From Streptomyces viridochromogenes (GTDB taxonomy: Bacteria > Actinomycetota > Actinomycetes > Streptomycetales > Streptomycetaceae), in the NCBI RefSeq assembly GCF_001270495.1, contig NZ_LGUR01000002.1:312633-376632 (forward strand): a stretch of DNA of 64,000 nucleotides, read 5' to 3'. The position numbers and the translations under genes were made by a program. The notes under the pieces are model-generated. The model worked only from the letters and a program-made list of their open reading frames with translations, was not told where the DNA came from and ran no database searches. This document shows, one piece after another, positions 25,449 to 33,781 of this stretch (positions are counted from its first letter, which is position 1; each line of letters opens with the position of its first letter).

Positions 25449-26704
25449 CAGCCGCGTCCCTCCGGCACCGTGGATGCGTCCCGGCCAATCGTTTCCTCGG
25501 CGTCGCGGTCACGTGGGCCGCGCCGGCTGAGGAGCAGCAGGAGCAGGGCCGTGCAGAGGACGATCGCCAGGCCGTGGAAGGAGGCCACCACCTGGATCGG
25601 CGAGAACGTCTCCAGCAGGGCGCCGCTCACGAGCATGCCGAGTCCGAAGCCGGTGTTCTCGGCCGAGGCGGAGAGCCCGAAGAGGCGGCCGCGCTGGTCG
25701 TCCGGGGCTGCCTGCAGCCTCGACACGTACACGATCTCGGTGAACCCGTCGGCGGCTCCGGCCACGAGCGCGGCGATGACCGCGGGAACGGTCGGCAGTC
25801 CGCTGAAGACCACGATGAACCCGGCCGACATCACACAGGCGCCGAGTGCGAAGGCCCGCTCCCCCGGGGTCCGCCCGGTCTTCTTGGTGACCCGGCCGAT
25901 CACCTGCTGGGCGACGATGCTGCCGATGGCCCAGGTGGCCCAGAACTGGCTGATGAACGTGGCCGGATGGTCGGGGTCCAGGCTGCTGGAGTAGATGGGC
26001 AGGGCGACGTTGTGGGACGAGGAGCCCAGCCCGTCCACCGCCCGGATCGCGATCATCGCCATCAGCAGCGGGGCCGTACCCAGCATCACCCGGACCGTCC
26101 AGCGCGTGGCGCCGGAGGATTCCGCGGAGCCGCCGGGAGCGTCCTTGGCCGCCCTGGTGCGGACGGGCAGCAGGAACAGCACCGTCGCGGAGACCAGGAA
26201 GGTCGCGGCGTCCAGCGCGAACGCCGCGGAGTAGCCGAGCTCCGCCACCACCACGCCCGACGAGGCGAACCCGGCGATCATGGCGAGGGAACGCCCCGTC
26301 ACCAGCAGCCCGTTGGCGCGCACGCGGTGCTCCGCGCCGACGATCTCCGGGATGCTGCTGCGCAGGGCCACCTGGGAGAGCGTCGAGCAGCCGCCGGTGA
26401 CGACCGCGAGCACGTAGAGCAACCCGGTGCGTGTGCCGTCCGGAGCGAGCAGCAAGGTCAGCAGCGCCACGGCCTGGCACAGGTCGGCGCCGACCATCAG
26501 ACGCTTGCGGTCGTAGACCGAGACGAGCCGGCCGCTCACCCAGCCCGACACGACGTTCGTCGCCAGGCGTACGGCCATGAAGAGGCCGGCGGCCAGCGCG
26601 CTGCCGGTGGCGTCGTAGACGAAGACGTTCAGCGCCACCATGTTCAGGTAACTGCCGTACGCCGAGATGCCGTTGCCCAGGACGAGCAGACGGAAGTACC
26701 TCAT
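25448..26704 (-). CDS. MFS exporter in the PKS/NRPS operon
   Basis: A 418-residue major facilitator protein of the MFS_3/EntS-like exporter type with about 12 membrane helices. It begins MRYFRLLVLGNGISAYGSYL and has a conserved loop SGRLVSVYDRKRLMVGADL between helices 2 and 3. The ATG at 26704 is chosen because GGGGAAGG lies four bases upstream and the first helix starts there; longer upstream starts add a hydrophilic tail of unlikely value. It is the first gene of the operon and its stop overlaps the PKS start, so its most probable role is export of, or immunity to, the product. Confidence 0.87.
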   Translation of the reverse strand: MRYFRLLVLGNGISAYGSYLNMVALNVFVYDATGSALAAGLFMAVRLATNVVSGWVSGRLVSVYDRKRLMVGADLCQAVALLTLLLAPDGTRTGLLYVLAVVTGGCSTLSQVALRSSIPEIVGAEHRVRANGLLVTGRSLAMIAGFASSGVVVAELGYSAAFALDAATFLVSATVLFLLPVRTRAAKDAPGGSAESSGATRWTVRVMLGTAPLLMAMIAIRAVDGLGSSSHNVALPIYSSSLDPDHPATFISQFWATWAIGSIVAQQVIGRVTKKTGRTPGERAFALGACVMSAGFIVVFSGLPTVPAVIAALVAGAADGFTEIVYVSRLQAAPDDQRGRLFGLSASAENTGFGLGMLVSGALLETFSPIQVVASFHGLAIVLCTALLLLLLSRRGPRDRDAEETIGRDASTVPEGRG

Positions 26705-27291
26705 GCACCTTCCCCTGGTCTGCATGAAGGGTGTGAATGATGTGCGGCCGGCATCGCCTGGCCCGCCTGCCCGGTCAGTGGCGGCGCGGAGTCCAGCCGG
26801 AGGGCTCGCCGTCGCGGTACGGTCGCCGGTCGCGTCCACCGCACGCGAGGCGATGCCCCGATGTCCGGTCCCCCGTCATCGGCCCCGACCGCCCACGGCG
26901 CGTCGGAGCACACCGCTGTCGCAGGGCACGTTCGTTCCCCCGTTGCCGGCCCAGCACAAAAACCATTCCCCCTACAGGCCGCCGGACGGCGGCCATTGGT
27001 CCGTCACCCAAGCAGACCCGGACAGGCGGGTTCAAGACTTCTGAGAGGTCCAGACGACTTCCGGACCGGATTTGGCGAGTTCGGGACGCTTCTCGGACAA
27101 ACGTGAGCGCCCGTGCGCCCCGGGCGTCCTGGCAGCATGCGAGAACGAGCCCACAGGCAACCGGGCGCCCGGCCGACGTGGCTACGGTCCGTGCAGGTCA
27201 GACGGCATCGCGGCGAGGCTCGTGGTCGGTGCCGACGACATCGGCGGGGCCGTCGCGGTCGCCGTCCACGGCACGCGTGGGAGGGCGGGGG
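26705..27291. other. 587-bp non-coding region before the PKS/NRPS operon
   Basis: No reading frame here has convincing coding character. It must carry the operon promoter for the minus strand, but I cannot pick a clear -35/-10 pair. The visible elements are a GC-rich palindrome near the middle and, just beside it, a short A/T-rich run (ACAAAAACC on the plus strand), which is rare in this genome. No regulator gene is adjacent. Confidence 0.6.
26977..26994. repeat. Perfect inverted repeat in the operon's upstream region
   Basis: GGCCGCC and GGCGGCC arms flank a GGAC loop about 275 bases upstream of the MFS start. It could be an operator, or a terminator for the oxidoreductase gene read toward it. 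The sequence does not decide. Confidence 0.45.
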
Positions 27292-28152
27292 CTACGGCGT
27301 GGCGGCTCCACGAGACCGTGCCGTGAAGGCGTCCGCATGCGCCCCGGCCCACTGGCCGAAGGTGCGGGCCGGGCGGCCGGTGACCTTCTCCACGGTGTCG
27401 ACGACCGTACGGCCGACCTCCGGGGTGTTCCCGTACGCCTCCAGCAGGAAGCCGATCACGTCCTCCGGGTGGCCGCCCGCCCGCCACCGCGCGACGGCCT
27501 GCTCCTCTGTCAGCTCGACCAGGGTGATCTCCCGGCCACGGGCGGCGGCGATCGCGGCCACCTTGTCGGTCACGGTGAGCAGTTCGGGCCCGGTGATCAC
27601 GTACTCCTGGCCCCCGTGCCCCTCCTCGGTGAGCGCGACCGCGGCGACGGCACCGATGTCGCCCTCGTGGACCATGGCGCTCAGCCGCGAGACGAACGGC
27701 TCGCGTACCTCACCCGAGGTCACGATGGAGTCCGCCCACTCCAGGGCGTTGGCCATGAACTCGACCGGCATGAGGACGGTCCAGGCCACACCCTCGTCCG
27801 CCCGCACGGCGTCCTCCAGGAGGGACGGCCCGCCGCCGTGCAGCACGGTGACGCGGCGCACGCCGGCCTCGCGGGCCAGCTCCAGGATGCGCGGTCCGGT
27901 CTCCAGCGGGGCGAAGTAGGCCCCGCCGAAGGTGATCAGATGGAGGCCGCTCACGCCGTCGAGGGCCGGGACCAGGCTGTCGGGCTCGGTCAGGTCGCCC
28001 TGGACGACCTCGACGCCGGCCGGGAAGTCGGCCCCCGTGGCATCGCGGGTGAGGGCGCGGACCGCGTGGCCGCGGGCGAGGAGTTCGGCGACGACCTGAC
28101 GGCCGACGGTTCCGGTGGCGCCGGTGACAAGGATCTTCTGCGTCTGTGTCAT
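27292..28152 (-). CDS. NmrA-like NAD(P)-binding oxidoreductase
   Basis: A 286-residue protein of the atypical short-chain dehydrogenase/NmrA family, like YtfG-type quinone or NAD(P)H sensors. The dinucleotide motif is at the N-terminus (KILVTGATGTVGRQVVAELL), followed by VRALTRDATGADFPAGVEVV and GDLTEPDSLVPAL. The usual catalytic Tyr-x-x-x-Lys is not evident, which is normal for this group. The ATG at 28152 starts the Rossmann fold; no strong ribosome-binding site precedes it. The gene lies upstream of the PKS operon on the same strand but is 587 bases away, so membership in that pathway is doubtful. Confidence 0.82.
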   Translation of the reverse strand: MTQTQKILVTGATGTVGRQVVAELLARGHAVRALTRDATGADFPAGVEVVQGDLTEPDSLVPALDGVSGLHLITFGGAYFAPLETGPRILELAREAGVRRVTVLHGGGPSLLEDAVRADEGVAWTVLMPVEFMANALEWADSIVTSGEVREPFVSRLSAMVHEGDIGAVAAVALTEEGHGGQEYVITGPELLTVTDKVAAIAAARGREITLVELTEEQAVARWRAGGHPEDVIGFLLEAYGNTPEVGRTVVDTVEKVTGRPARTFGQWAGAHADAFTARSRGAATP

Positions 28153-28225
28153 GGAACGACCGTAGGGAGGCTTGCGGTCAGCTTCTGTCCGCAAGCCCGC
28201 GCCGACGCGACGGAACTCGACGGAC

Positions 28226-29068
28226 TCAGACGCGGGTCACCTCCACCGACAGGTCGTTGTCCACCGTGTAGTAGGGACGCACGACGGCAGTGCCGACCAC
28301 AGCCGTCGGATAGACGAAGATCTCCTTGCGGTCCGCCACGTCGTCCAACAGACGACCGAGCCGGATCGGGGCCGGTCCCCCGTCGGATCGGGTCCGTACG
28401 CTCACGTCCCATACGCCAGGGCGGGTGGCGTCGTCGGCGACCAGGTCCGGGTAGTCCACGACGAAGGAGAACGCCCGGCCATCGCTCCCGCCCCGCAACT
28501 CCGGGTTCCGTACGGTGCCGTCACCGCCCCGCAGCCGCAGCCGTACCGCGGCGCCCTCGGCGAGGGAGGCACCGTGCAGCCGGGCCCTGACCGTCATCGA
28601 CCGGTCGGTGACGTCGATGCCCTCGACCTCCGCGTGAGCGGTGCGCAGCCAGGCCCGCACCGCGAGGTAGCCGTCCTTGGTGACGTACGGGACCCGCACG
28701 GCCACCGGCGAGGGCCGGTCGCGAAGGCGGCCGTCGACGAGGGCCCGCAGGTCACGCAGGCCGGGGCGCAGGCGTCGGCGCGGTGCGCCGGGCTCGGGGA
28801 GGAGGTACAGGTCCCACCGGCCCTCGGTGAGTGCGGGCTGCGGCTCCAGGACGGCGAGGAGGCGGCCGTCGTGCGCGGGTTCCAGGTCGAGGACGTGGAC
28901 GGTCTTCTCCGGTTGGCCCTTCTTGGGGCGCAGCCGCAGCAGCAGCTGGGGCGACGGGGGGCCGTCGGTCGCCGTCGACGGAAGGTCGAAGACGATCCGG
29001 CCGTCCGCGTCGGCCGTGCAGTCGACCCGAAGGTGCGTACCCCTCGTCGTGTCGGGTTTCGTGTTCAA
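28226..29068 (-). CDS. Hypothetical protein coupled to a glycosyltransferase
   Basis: A 280-residue protein rich in beta-strand-like segments (RLRPKKGQPEKTVHVLDLEP, MTVRARLHGASLAEGAAVRL). It has no signal peptide, membrane helix or recognisable catalytic motif. It starts inside the last four bases of the preceding glycosyltransferase gene, so translation is coupled and the two probably work together. Proteins in this position in Streptomyces are sometimes annotated only as transferases; I cannot support a reaction. Several predicted immunoglobulin-like or jelly-roll repeats are possible. Confidence 0.65.
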   Translation of the reverse strand: MNTKPDTTRGTHLRVDCTADADGRIVFDLPSTATDGPPSPQLLLRLRPKKGQPEKTVHVLDLEPAHDGRLLAVLEPQPALTEGRWDLYLLPEPGAPRRRLRPGLRDLRALVDGRLRDRPSPVAVRVPYVTKDGYLAVRAWLRTAHAEVEGIDVTDRSMTVRARLHGASLAEGAAVRLRLRGGDGTVRNPELRGGSDGRAFSFVVDYPDLVADDATRPGVWDVSVRTRSDGGPAPIRLGRLLDDVADRKEIFVYPTAVVGTAVVRPYYTVDNDLSVEVTRV

Positions 29069-30330
29069 CGCCGTCCCCTCCGTACGGTGCGCAGCGCGCC
29101 GGAGGCCACGGCGTACGCGGCGTCGCGTGCGGCGAAGCCCTGGCTGACCAGGGCGCGTTGTATTCGGCCGCCTTCGGGTGGCAGCGCTCGCCCGGTCCCG
29201 CGCGGCGACCTGGCCTCGTCGATCAGGCGCTCGGCCTGCTGCACGACGGGGGCCGGGGCGAACCGCCGGGCGTTCTCCATGGCCGTACGGCCCATCCGCC
29301 GGCGTCGTTCGTCGTCGCGGACGAGGTCGAGGAGCGCGGAGCCCAGCGCGTCAGGGTCCCCGACCGGGACCAGCCGGCCGTCGACGCCGTCCTCGATGAT
29401 CTCGCCGGGCCCGTGGGGGCAGTCGGTGCTCACCACGGGCAGGCCGCAGCGCATGGCCTCGACGATGGTCATGCCGAACGGCTCGAAGTTGGACGCGCAC
29501 GCGGCGATCGAGCCCTTGACCCACTCGGCCTCCATGGGGGCCGCCGCGCCCATCAGGAGAGCGTGCTCGGACAGGCCGAGGCGCTGGATGAGCTGCCGCA
29601 GCCGTGCCTGCTCCTCCCCCTTGCCGTAGATACGCAGCTGCCAGTCCGGGTGTGCGGCGGCGACCGGGGCGAACGCCTCGATGAGCAGGTCGTAGCGCTT
29701 GACCGGGACCAGCCGGCCGGCCGCGACCACCACCTTCGCGGTGCCGTCGGCCGCGGGCAGGACCGGATCGGGCACGCTGTTCGGGAGTGCTTCCACCCGG
29801 ACACCGGGCAGCCGCATCTTGCGCCGGTAGGCGGCGGCGTCCGCCTCCGTGACCGTGGTGAGCACGTCGAGTCGGCGGTAGGCCCGGCGCAGCGTGGTGC
29901 GCAGCCGGGGCGGATGGTTGTCGAGGGTGAGGTGTTCCTGCCCGATGCGGACGACGTGTTCCGGCGCCTGGAGGGCGAGGTGCACATTGAGGCCCGGCCG
30001 GGTTCCGATGACGACGTCGGCGTCGGTCGCCGCCAGGCACTCGCCGATCCGTCGGTCGGTCAGCTCGCTGTACTGCCCGTAGCGGTATTCGGCGGTGGGG
30101 AACACCTTGGCCGGTCTGCGGTGCAGGGGGTGTTCCTTCTCGTGCCGCAGGTCCACCAGCGGTCTTAAGGCCACTCTCGGGTCCAGGGCGAAGTTCGGGT
30201 GTTCGCGGTGCCGCAGCACCGAGACGATCTCCACTTCGTGCCGCTCGGCGAGTGCCTGCGCCAGGTTGAAGGTGGTGGTGATCGTGCCTCCGATCCCGTA
30301 GGCGTTGTGCAGCAGGAAAGAGATCTTCAT
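29065..30330 (-). CDS. GT4 family glycosyltransferase
   Basis: A 421-residue GT-B fold retaining glycosyltransferase. The N-terminal domain opens with MKISFLLHNAYGIGGTITTT, the glycine loop typical of GT4. The C-terminal donor domain has VVVAAGRLVPVKRYDLLIEA and the EX7E-type motif SNFEPFGMTIVEAMRCGLPV, followed by GPGEIIEDGVDG. It uses a nucleotide-sugar donor, acceptor unknown; cell-wall polymer or teichoic-acid-like glycosylation is a reasonable guess. It is the first gene of a two-gene unit, with a promoter-like TATAAC about 40 bases upstream of its start. Confidence 0.88.
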   Translation of the reverse strand: MKISFLLHNAYGIGGTITTTFNLAQALAERHEVEIVSVLRHREHPNFALDPRVALRPLVDLRHEKEHPLHRRPAKVFPTAEYRYGQYSELTDRRIGECLAATDADVVIGTRPGLNVHLALQAPEHVVRIGQEHLTLDNHPPRLRTTLRRAYRRLDVLTTVTEADAAAYRRKMRLPGVRVEALPNSVPDPVLPAADGTAKVVVAAGRLVPVKRYDLLIEAFAPVAAAHPDWQLRIYGKGEEQARLRQLIQRLGLSEHALLMGAAAPMEAEWVKGSIAACASNFEPFGMTIVEAMRCGLPVVSTDCPHGPGEIIEDGVDGRLVPVGDPDALGSALLDLVRDDERRRRMGRTAMENARRFAPAPVVQQAERLIDEARSPRGTGRALPPEGGRIQRALVSQGFAARDAAYAVASGALRTVRRGRR

Positions 30331-30370
30331 GGCGGACTAGACCGCGGCAAGCCCCCTTTAGTTGCCTGTT

Positions 30371-30398
30371 GTTATATCTCTGTTGCCTTGCAGGTCAC
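30371..30398 (-). promoter_or_regulatory. Putative promoter for the GT4 gene
   Basis: Read on the minus strand, GTGACC and TATAAC are separated by 16 bases, with TATAAC ending about 40 bases before the ATG. The region is unusually A/T-rich and lies just past the end of the alpha-galactosidase gene. Confidence 0.4.
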
Positions 30399-30411
30399 GC
30401 CCGCTTGGCGC

Positions 30412-32547
30412 TCACGTACGGAGACGGACCAGCACAACGGCGGGCGTGCGCGGCAGCGACACCCGCAGCCCGTCCCCGTCCCAGACCGCCGAACCGGCCG
30501 CCGCACCCGGCGCGGGCGTCGGATGCAGGATCTCCGCGCGGACCTCCCGGCCCGCCAAGTGCCCCACTGGCAGCCGCAGTTCGGGCTCGCCGCCGCGCCG
30601 CCAGACCGTGAGATACGACGTATGGCCGTCGGACGACCGCATCCCCAGCGCCAGCCACTCGTCCGTCCACCCGGGCAGCCCCAGCGGCCAGAACGGCACG
30701 GCCCGCGCCAGGTCCGGGCGGATCGTCTTGTACGTGGTCACCGCGTCCCCCACGAGGGCGAGTTGACGCGGCGTCATCCGGTCCAGATGGCCCGACAGAT
30801 GGATCCGCCCGAGCAGTGCGCCGCCCAGCGTGAAGGCGATCAGGTCGTCGTCGAAGCCGGGCTGCGGGTAGGCCCAGACGGCGCCCTGTTCCGGCGGTAC
30901 GGCGGTCGGTGCGGCGGCGGCGATGGGCGGGTAGCGCAGGGGGTCCTGCTGGTCGCTGGTGGACTGGAGCTGGGCGACGGCCAGTGTGGCTCCGTCCATC
31001 CTCATCCCGCCCGAGGCGCAGTTCTCGATCACCAGGTGCGGGTGCCGGTCCAGTGCCTCGGAGAGCCAGTCCAGGTAGGCCTGGGCGTGGCCGAGCAGCC
31101 CGGCTCCGGGTCCGAGGTCGCCGGGAGCGAGGGTGCCGGGATCGATCACGATGTTGTAGTCGAGCTTGAGGTAGCCCACGCCCCAGTCGCCGACGATCCG
31201 GTCCACCGCCTTGTCGAGGTGGGCGCGGGCGGCCGGGTGGCGCAGGTCGAGCTGGTGGCGGCCCTGCTCGGTGAGGCGTACGCCGTCGCGCTGGAAGAAG
31301 GCGTCCGGCGGGAGCGCGGCGGCGACCGGGCTGCGCGCGCCGACGACCTCCGGCTCCAGCCACAGCCCGGGCACCATGCCGCGCTCCCGGATCCGCTCCA
31401 GGACCGTCCGGATGCCGCCGTCGGGGAAGCGGCGCGCCGAGGGCAGCCAGGCGCCGACGCTGTCCCACCAGCCACCGTCCGCCGAGTCGTCGTACCAGCC
31501 GGCGTCCACGCAGAAGTACTCCGCGCCCGCCCGGGCGGCCGCGTCGATCAGGGGCAGCAGCTTCTCGGTGGTCGGGTCGCCCATGAGTGTGTTCATGTAG
31601 TCGTTGAAGACGACCGGGAGCGCGGTGTGGTCCGGGTGCGGACGGCGTACGGCGCGGCGGTACGAGGTCAGCGCGTCCATGGCCGCGTCGAACCCGGCTC
31701 CGAGGGCCAGGACTCCCGCCACGGTGGTGAACTCCTCCCCCGGCGCGAGCCGGACCCGCCACTGGTGCTCCGCGTCCGTGGGGCCGTTCAGCGCCAGGTA
31801 GCTGCCGTGCGCGCGTTCGCCCAGGTCCCAGCGCCAGCCGGCCGGGGACTCGATCTGCCACAGCCAGGTCCGGCCGCTCCCCCGCTCCGTCAGCGCCCCC
31901 ATCGGCAGGTGACCGTCGGTGGGCCAGCTGCCGCGCCCGGCGAGGACGAGCGCGGCCCGGCTGTCGTGCTGATGGGCGTCGACGTGGATGTCGGCGACCG
32001 TCTCGCGCAGCGGCTCGGTGTACCAACGGCACTCCGCGAGCCAGTCGTTGCGGGCCCGGAGCACGTCGAGGGCGTCCGGTGCGGGCAGGCCGCCGAGGAG
32101 CAGGCTGCTGACGGACTGGACGACGAGGGGCTCGGGGCCGTCGTTGCGGAGCCGGACGCGGGAGCTGAGGACCGGCAGTCCGCCGGGGGACGTCAGCTCG
32201 GCGAACGCGGTCAGCCCGGTGTCCGGGTCGTGGAGTTCGACGGTCAGCCACTCCTGGTCGCCCCGGCTGCCGGTGCGGTGGTCCCGGTACCTCAGGCGTG
32301 TACCGAGGGCCGTTCCGGTGAAGCGCGGGCCGGACCAGCCGCTGCCGTGCCCGAGGGCGGTGAGTTCGACGAGCGGGAGGGCGGATTCCGGGTGGACGGG
32401 TACGGCGGGCACAGCGCCGCTGTCACCGAGCCGGACCAGCCGCGGCGTCCCGTCGGGGCCGACGACGAACTCGGTCTCCAGGGCGCTATGCCCCCAAGTG
32501 AACGTGGACTGCGTGCCGTTGAGATCCGCGTCGGCCGTACCGGTCAA
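30412..32547 (-). CDS. GH36 alpha-galactosidase
   Basis: A 711-residue cytosolic glycosidase that removes terminal alpha-galactosyl residues from oligosaccharides. The catalytic barrel shows FCVDAGWYDD, the nucleophile Asp463 in YLKLDYN, and the acid/base Asp518 in NCASGGMRMDGAT. The large N-terminal beta-domain and the small C-terminal sheet fit the GH36 length. There is no signal peptide, so imported oligosaccharides are the substrate. A TTG start at 32547 is favoured because GGGGGAG lies five bases upstream. It is divergent from the LacI-type regulator, with the two identical operators in between, and belongs with the ABC importer beyond. Confidence 0.92.
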   Translation of the reverse strand: MTGTADADLNGTQSTFTWGHSALETEFVVGPDGTPRLVRLGDSGAVPAVPVHPESALPLVELTALGHGSGWSGPRFTGTALGTRLRYRDHRTGSRGDQEWLTVELHDPDTGLTAFAELTSPGGLPVLSSRVRLRNDGPEPLVVQSVSSLLLGGLPAPDALDVLRARNDWLAECRWYTEPLRETVADIHVDAHQHDSRAALVLAGRGSWPTDGHLPMGALTERGSGRTWLWQIESPAGWRWDLGERAHGSYLALNGPTDAEHQWRVRLAPGEEFTTVAGVLALGAGFDAAMDALTSYRRAVRRPHPDHTALPVVFNDYMNTLMGDPTTEKLLPLIDAAARAGAEYFCVDAGWYDDSADGGWWDSVGAWLPSARRFPDGGIRTVLERIRERGMVPGLWLEPEVVGARSPVAAALPPDAFFQRDGVRLTEQGRHQLDLRHPAARAHLDKAVDRIVGDWGVGYLKLDYNIVIDPGTLAPGDLGPGAGLLGHAQAYLDWLSEALDRHPHLVIENCASGGMRMDGATLAVAQLQSTSDQQDPLRYPPIAAAAPTAVPPEQGAVWAYPQPGFDDDLIAFTLGGALLGRIHLSGHLDRMTPRQLALVGDAVTTYKTIRPDLARAVPFWPLGLPGWTDEWLALGMRSSDGHTSYLTVWRRGGEPELRLPVGHLAGREVRAEILHPTPAPGAAAGSAVWDGDGLRVSLPRTPAVVLVRLRT

Positions 32548-32582
32548 GGTGCTCCCCCTGGTGAATCCCTCGTTACGGTCTC

Positions 32583-32611
32583 TTGACGACCCCTATGTGA
32601 CCGGTCACAAT
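32583..32611 (+). promoter_or_regulatory. Putative promoter of the LacI-type regulator
   Basis: TTGACG and CACAAT are spaced by 17 bases. The expected transcription start is about base 32618, which is the A of the proposed ATG, suggesting a leaderless message. The first operator lies across the spacer and the -10 hexamer, an arrangement expected for repression. Confidence 0.5.
32596..32609. promoter_or_regulatory. LacI-type operator 1
   Basis: TGTGACCGGTCACA is a perfect 14-bp palindrome with the central CG step typical of LacI-family sites. It lies in the divergent region between alpha-galactosidase and its presumed regulator, and overlaps the regulator's promoter. Confidence 0.82.
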
Positions 32612-32617
32612 CCTGGC

Positions 32618-33655
32618 ATGAATGTGACCGGTCACACAAGGCGCCCCGCGAGCATCAGAGACGTCGCGACCGCCGCCGGCGTCTCGTACCAGACCGTGTC
32701 CCGGGTGATCAACGGCCATCCCAGCGTGAAGCCGACCACCCGGGAGCGGGTGCTCGCCGCCATCGACGAGCTGGGCTTCCGGCGCAGCGCCACCGCGCTC
32801 GCCCTGGCCAGCGGGCGCAGCAGGGCCGTGACCGTGCTCACCGCGAACACCACGCACTACGGCTACGCCTCGATCCTCCAGGGCATCGAGGAGGCCGCCC
32901 GCGCCGAGTCCTACGCGGTCGGGATCGGCGTCCTGGAGTCGGCGGACGAGGCGGCCATCGCCGCCGAGGTGCGGCGGGCGGCGGACACGGGCGGCGGACT
33001 GATCGTGATCGCGTACGACCCGGCCGGGGTGAGGGCGCTCGGTGCCGTCCCCGCCGAACTCCCGGTCGTCGGCGTGGTCGAGACGCCGGCGAGCCCGCCC
33101 GACCCGGGCCACCCCTGGGTGTGGGCCGACGACCGCGAGGCCGCCTACCAGGCGACCCGCCATCTGCTCTCCCTGGGGCACGAGACCGTGCACTACGTCG
33201 CCATCCCGTCCAGCACCCGGCGCACCAGCGCCCGCACCAGCGGCTGGAGGCAGGCGCTGCGCGAGGCCGGCGCGCCCGAATCCCGGCCGGTGCAGGGCAG
33301 TTGGGGCCCGGCGGGCGGCCACGCGGCGGGCCGCAAGCTGGCCCGGGACCCGGCCGTCACGGCGATCCTGTGCGGCAACGACGACCTGGCGCTCGGCGTG
33401 CTGCGCGCCCTCCACGAGGCCGGGCGCTCCGTCCCCGGCGAGGTCAGCGTGGCCGGGTTCGACGACGCCCCGCACTCCGCCTATCTGACCCCGTCCCTCA
33501 CGACCGTACGCCTGGACTTCACCGGACTCGGCCGGTCCGCGTTCGCCCTGCTGCACGGGGTCCTGGAGGAGTCCGCGCGGGTCGACCCGCATCCCGTGTC
33601 GGTGCCGGAGCTGGTGGTGCGGGAGAGCTCGGGGCCGCCGCCCGCCACCGTCTGA
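32618..33655 (+). CDS. LacI family transcriptional regulator of the alpha-galactoside locus
   Basis: A 345-residue repressor. The helix-turn-helix begins SIRDVATAAGVSYQTVSRVI, followed by the hinge helix region SATALALASGRS. The effector-binding domain contains the typical LTANTTHYGYASILQGIEEA, AILCGNDDLALGVLRALHEA and VSVAGFDDAPHSAYLTPSLT. The start is set at the ATG at 32618, or the GTG six bases later; neither has a Shine-Dalgarno sequence, which fits a leaderless message. It probably represses itself, the divergent alpha-galactosidase and perhaps the importer downstream until a galactoside binds. Confidence 0.9.
   Translation: MNVTGHTRRPASIRDVATAAGVSYQTVSRVINGHPSVKPTTRERVLAAIDELGFRRSATALALASGRSRAVTVLTANTTHYGYASILQGIEEAARAESYAVGIGVLESADEAAIAAEVRRAADTGGGLIVIAYDPAGVRALGAVPAELPVVGVVETPASPPDPGHPWVWADDREAAYQATRHLLSLGHETVHYVAIPSSTRRTSARTSGWRQALREAGAPESRPVQGSWGPAGGHAAGRKLARDPAVTAILCGNDDLALGVLRALHEAGRSVPGEVSVAGFDDAPHSAYLTPSLTTVRLDFTGLGRSAFALLHGVLEESARVDPHPVSVPELVVRESSGPPPATV
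32623..32636. promoter_or_regulatory. LacI-type operator 2
   Basis: An exact second copy of TGTGACCGGTCACA, with centres 27 bp from the first. It falls on the first codons of the regulator gene, so the operator is itself part of the coding sequence. Confidence 0.8.
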
Positions 33656-33781
33656 ACGCGCGCACGTCCTCCTGGCGCGCCACACGGTCGCTCAACGCAC
33701 CGCACGAGCATGCGCAGCACCGCACGAGCACCGCCGTTCTGATTCCTGCTTCCTGAACCACCCGTTCGCGAAAGGCACGTG

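Noticed and set aside
26705..26839. Longer start for the MFS exporter (45 more residues)
   Set aside because: The ATG at 26704 has a good ribosome-binding site directly before the first helix; the extension is hydrophilic and without similarity to the family.
26737..28590. Open frame (617 codons) on the plus strand across the operon's upstream region
   Set aside because: It runs antisense to the NmrA-like gene. The part that is not antisense has a composition typical of random GC-rich DNA.
27292..30330. NmrA-like gene, GT4 gene and its partner as parts of the PKS/NRPS cluster
   Set aside because: They are separated by 587 non-coding bases and have their own promoter signals. No step in the predicted chemistry needs them, so I left them outside the cluster.
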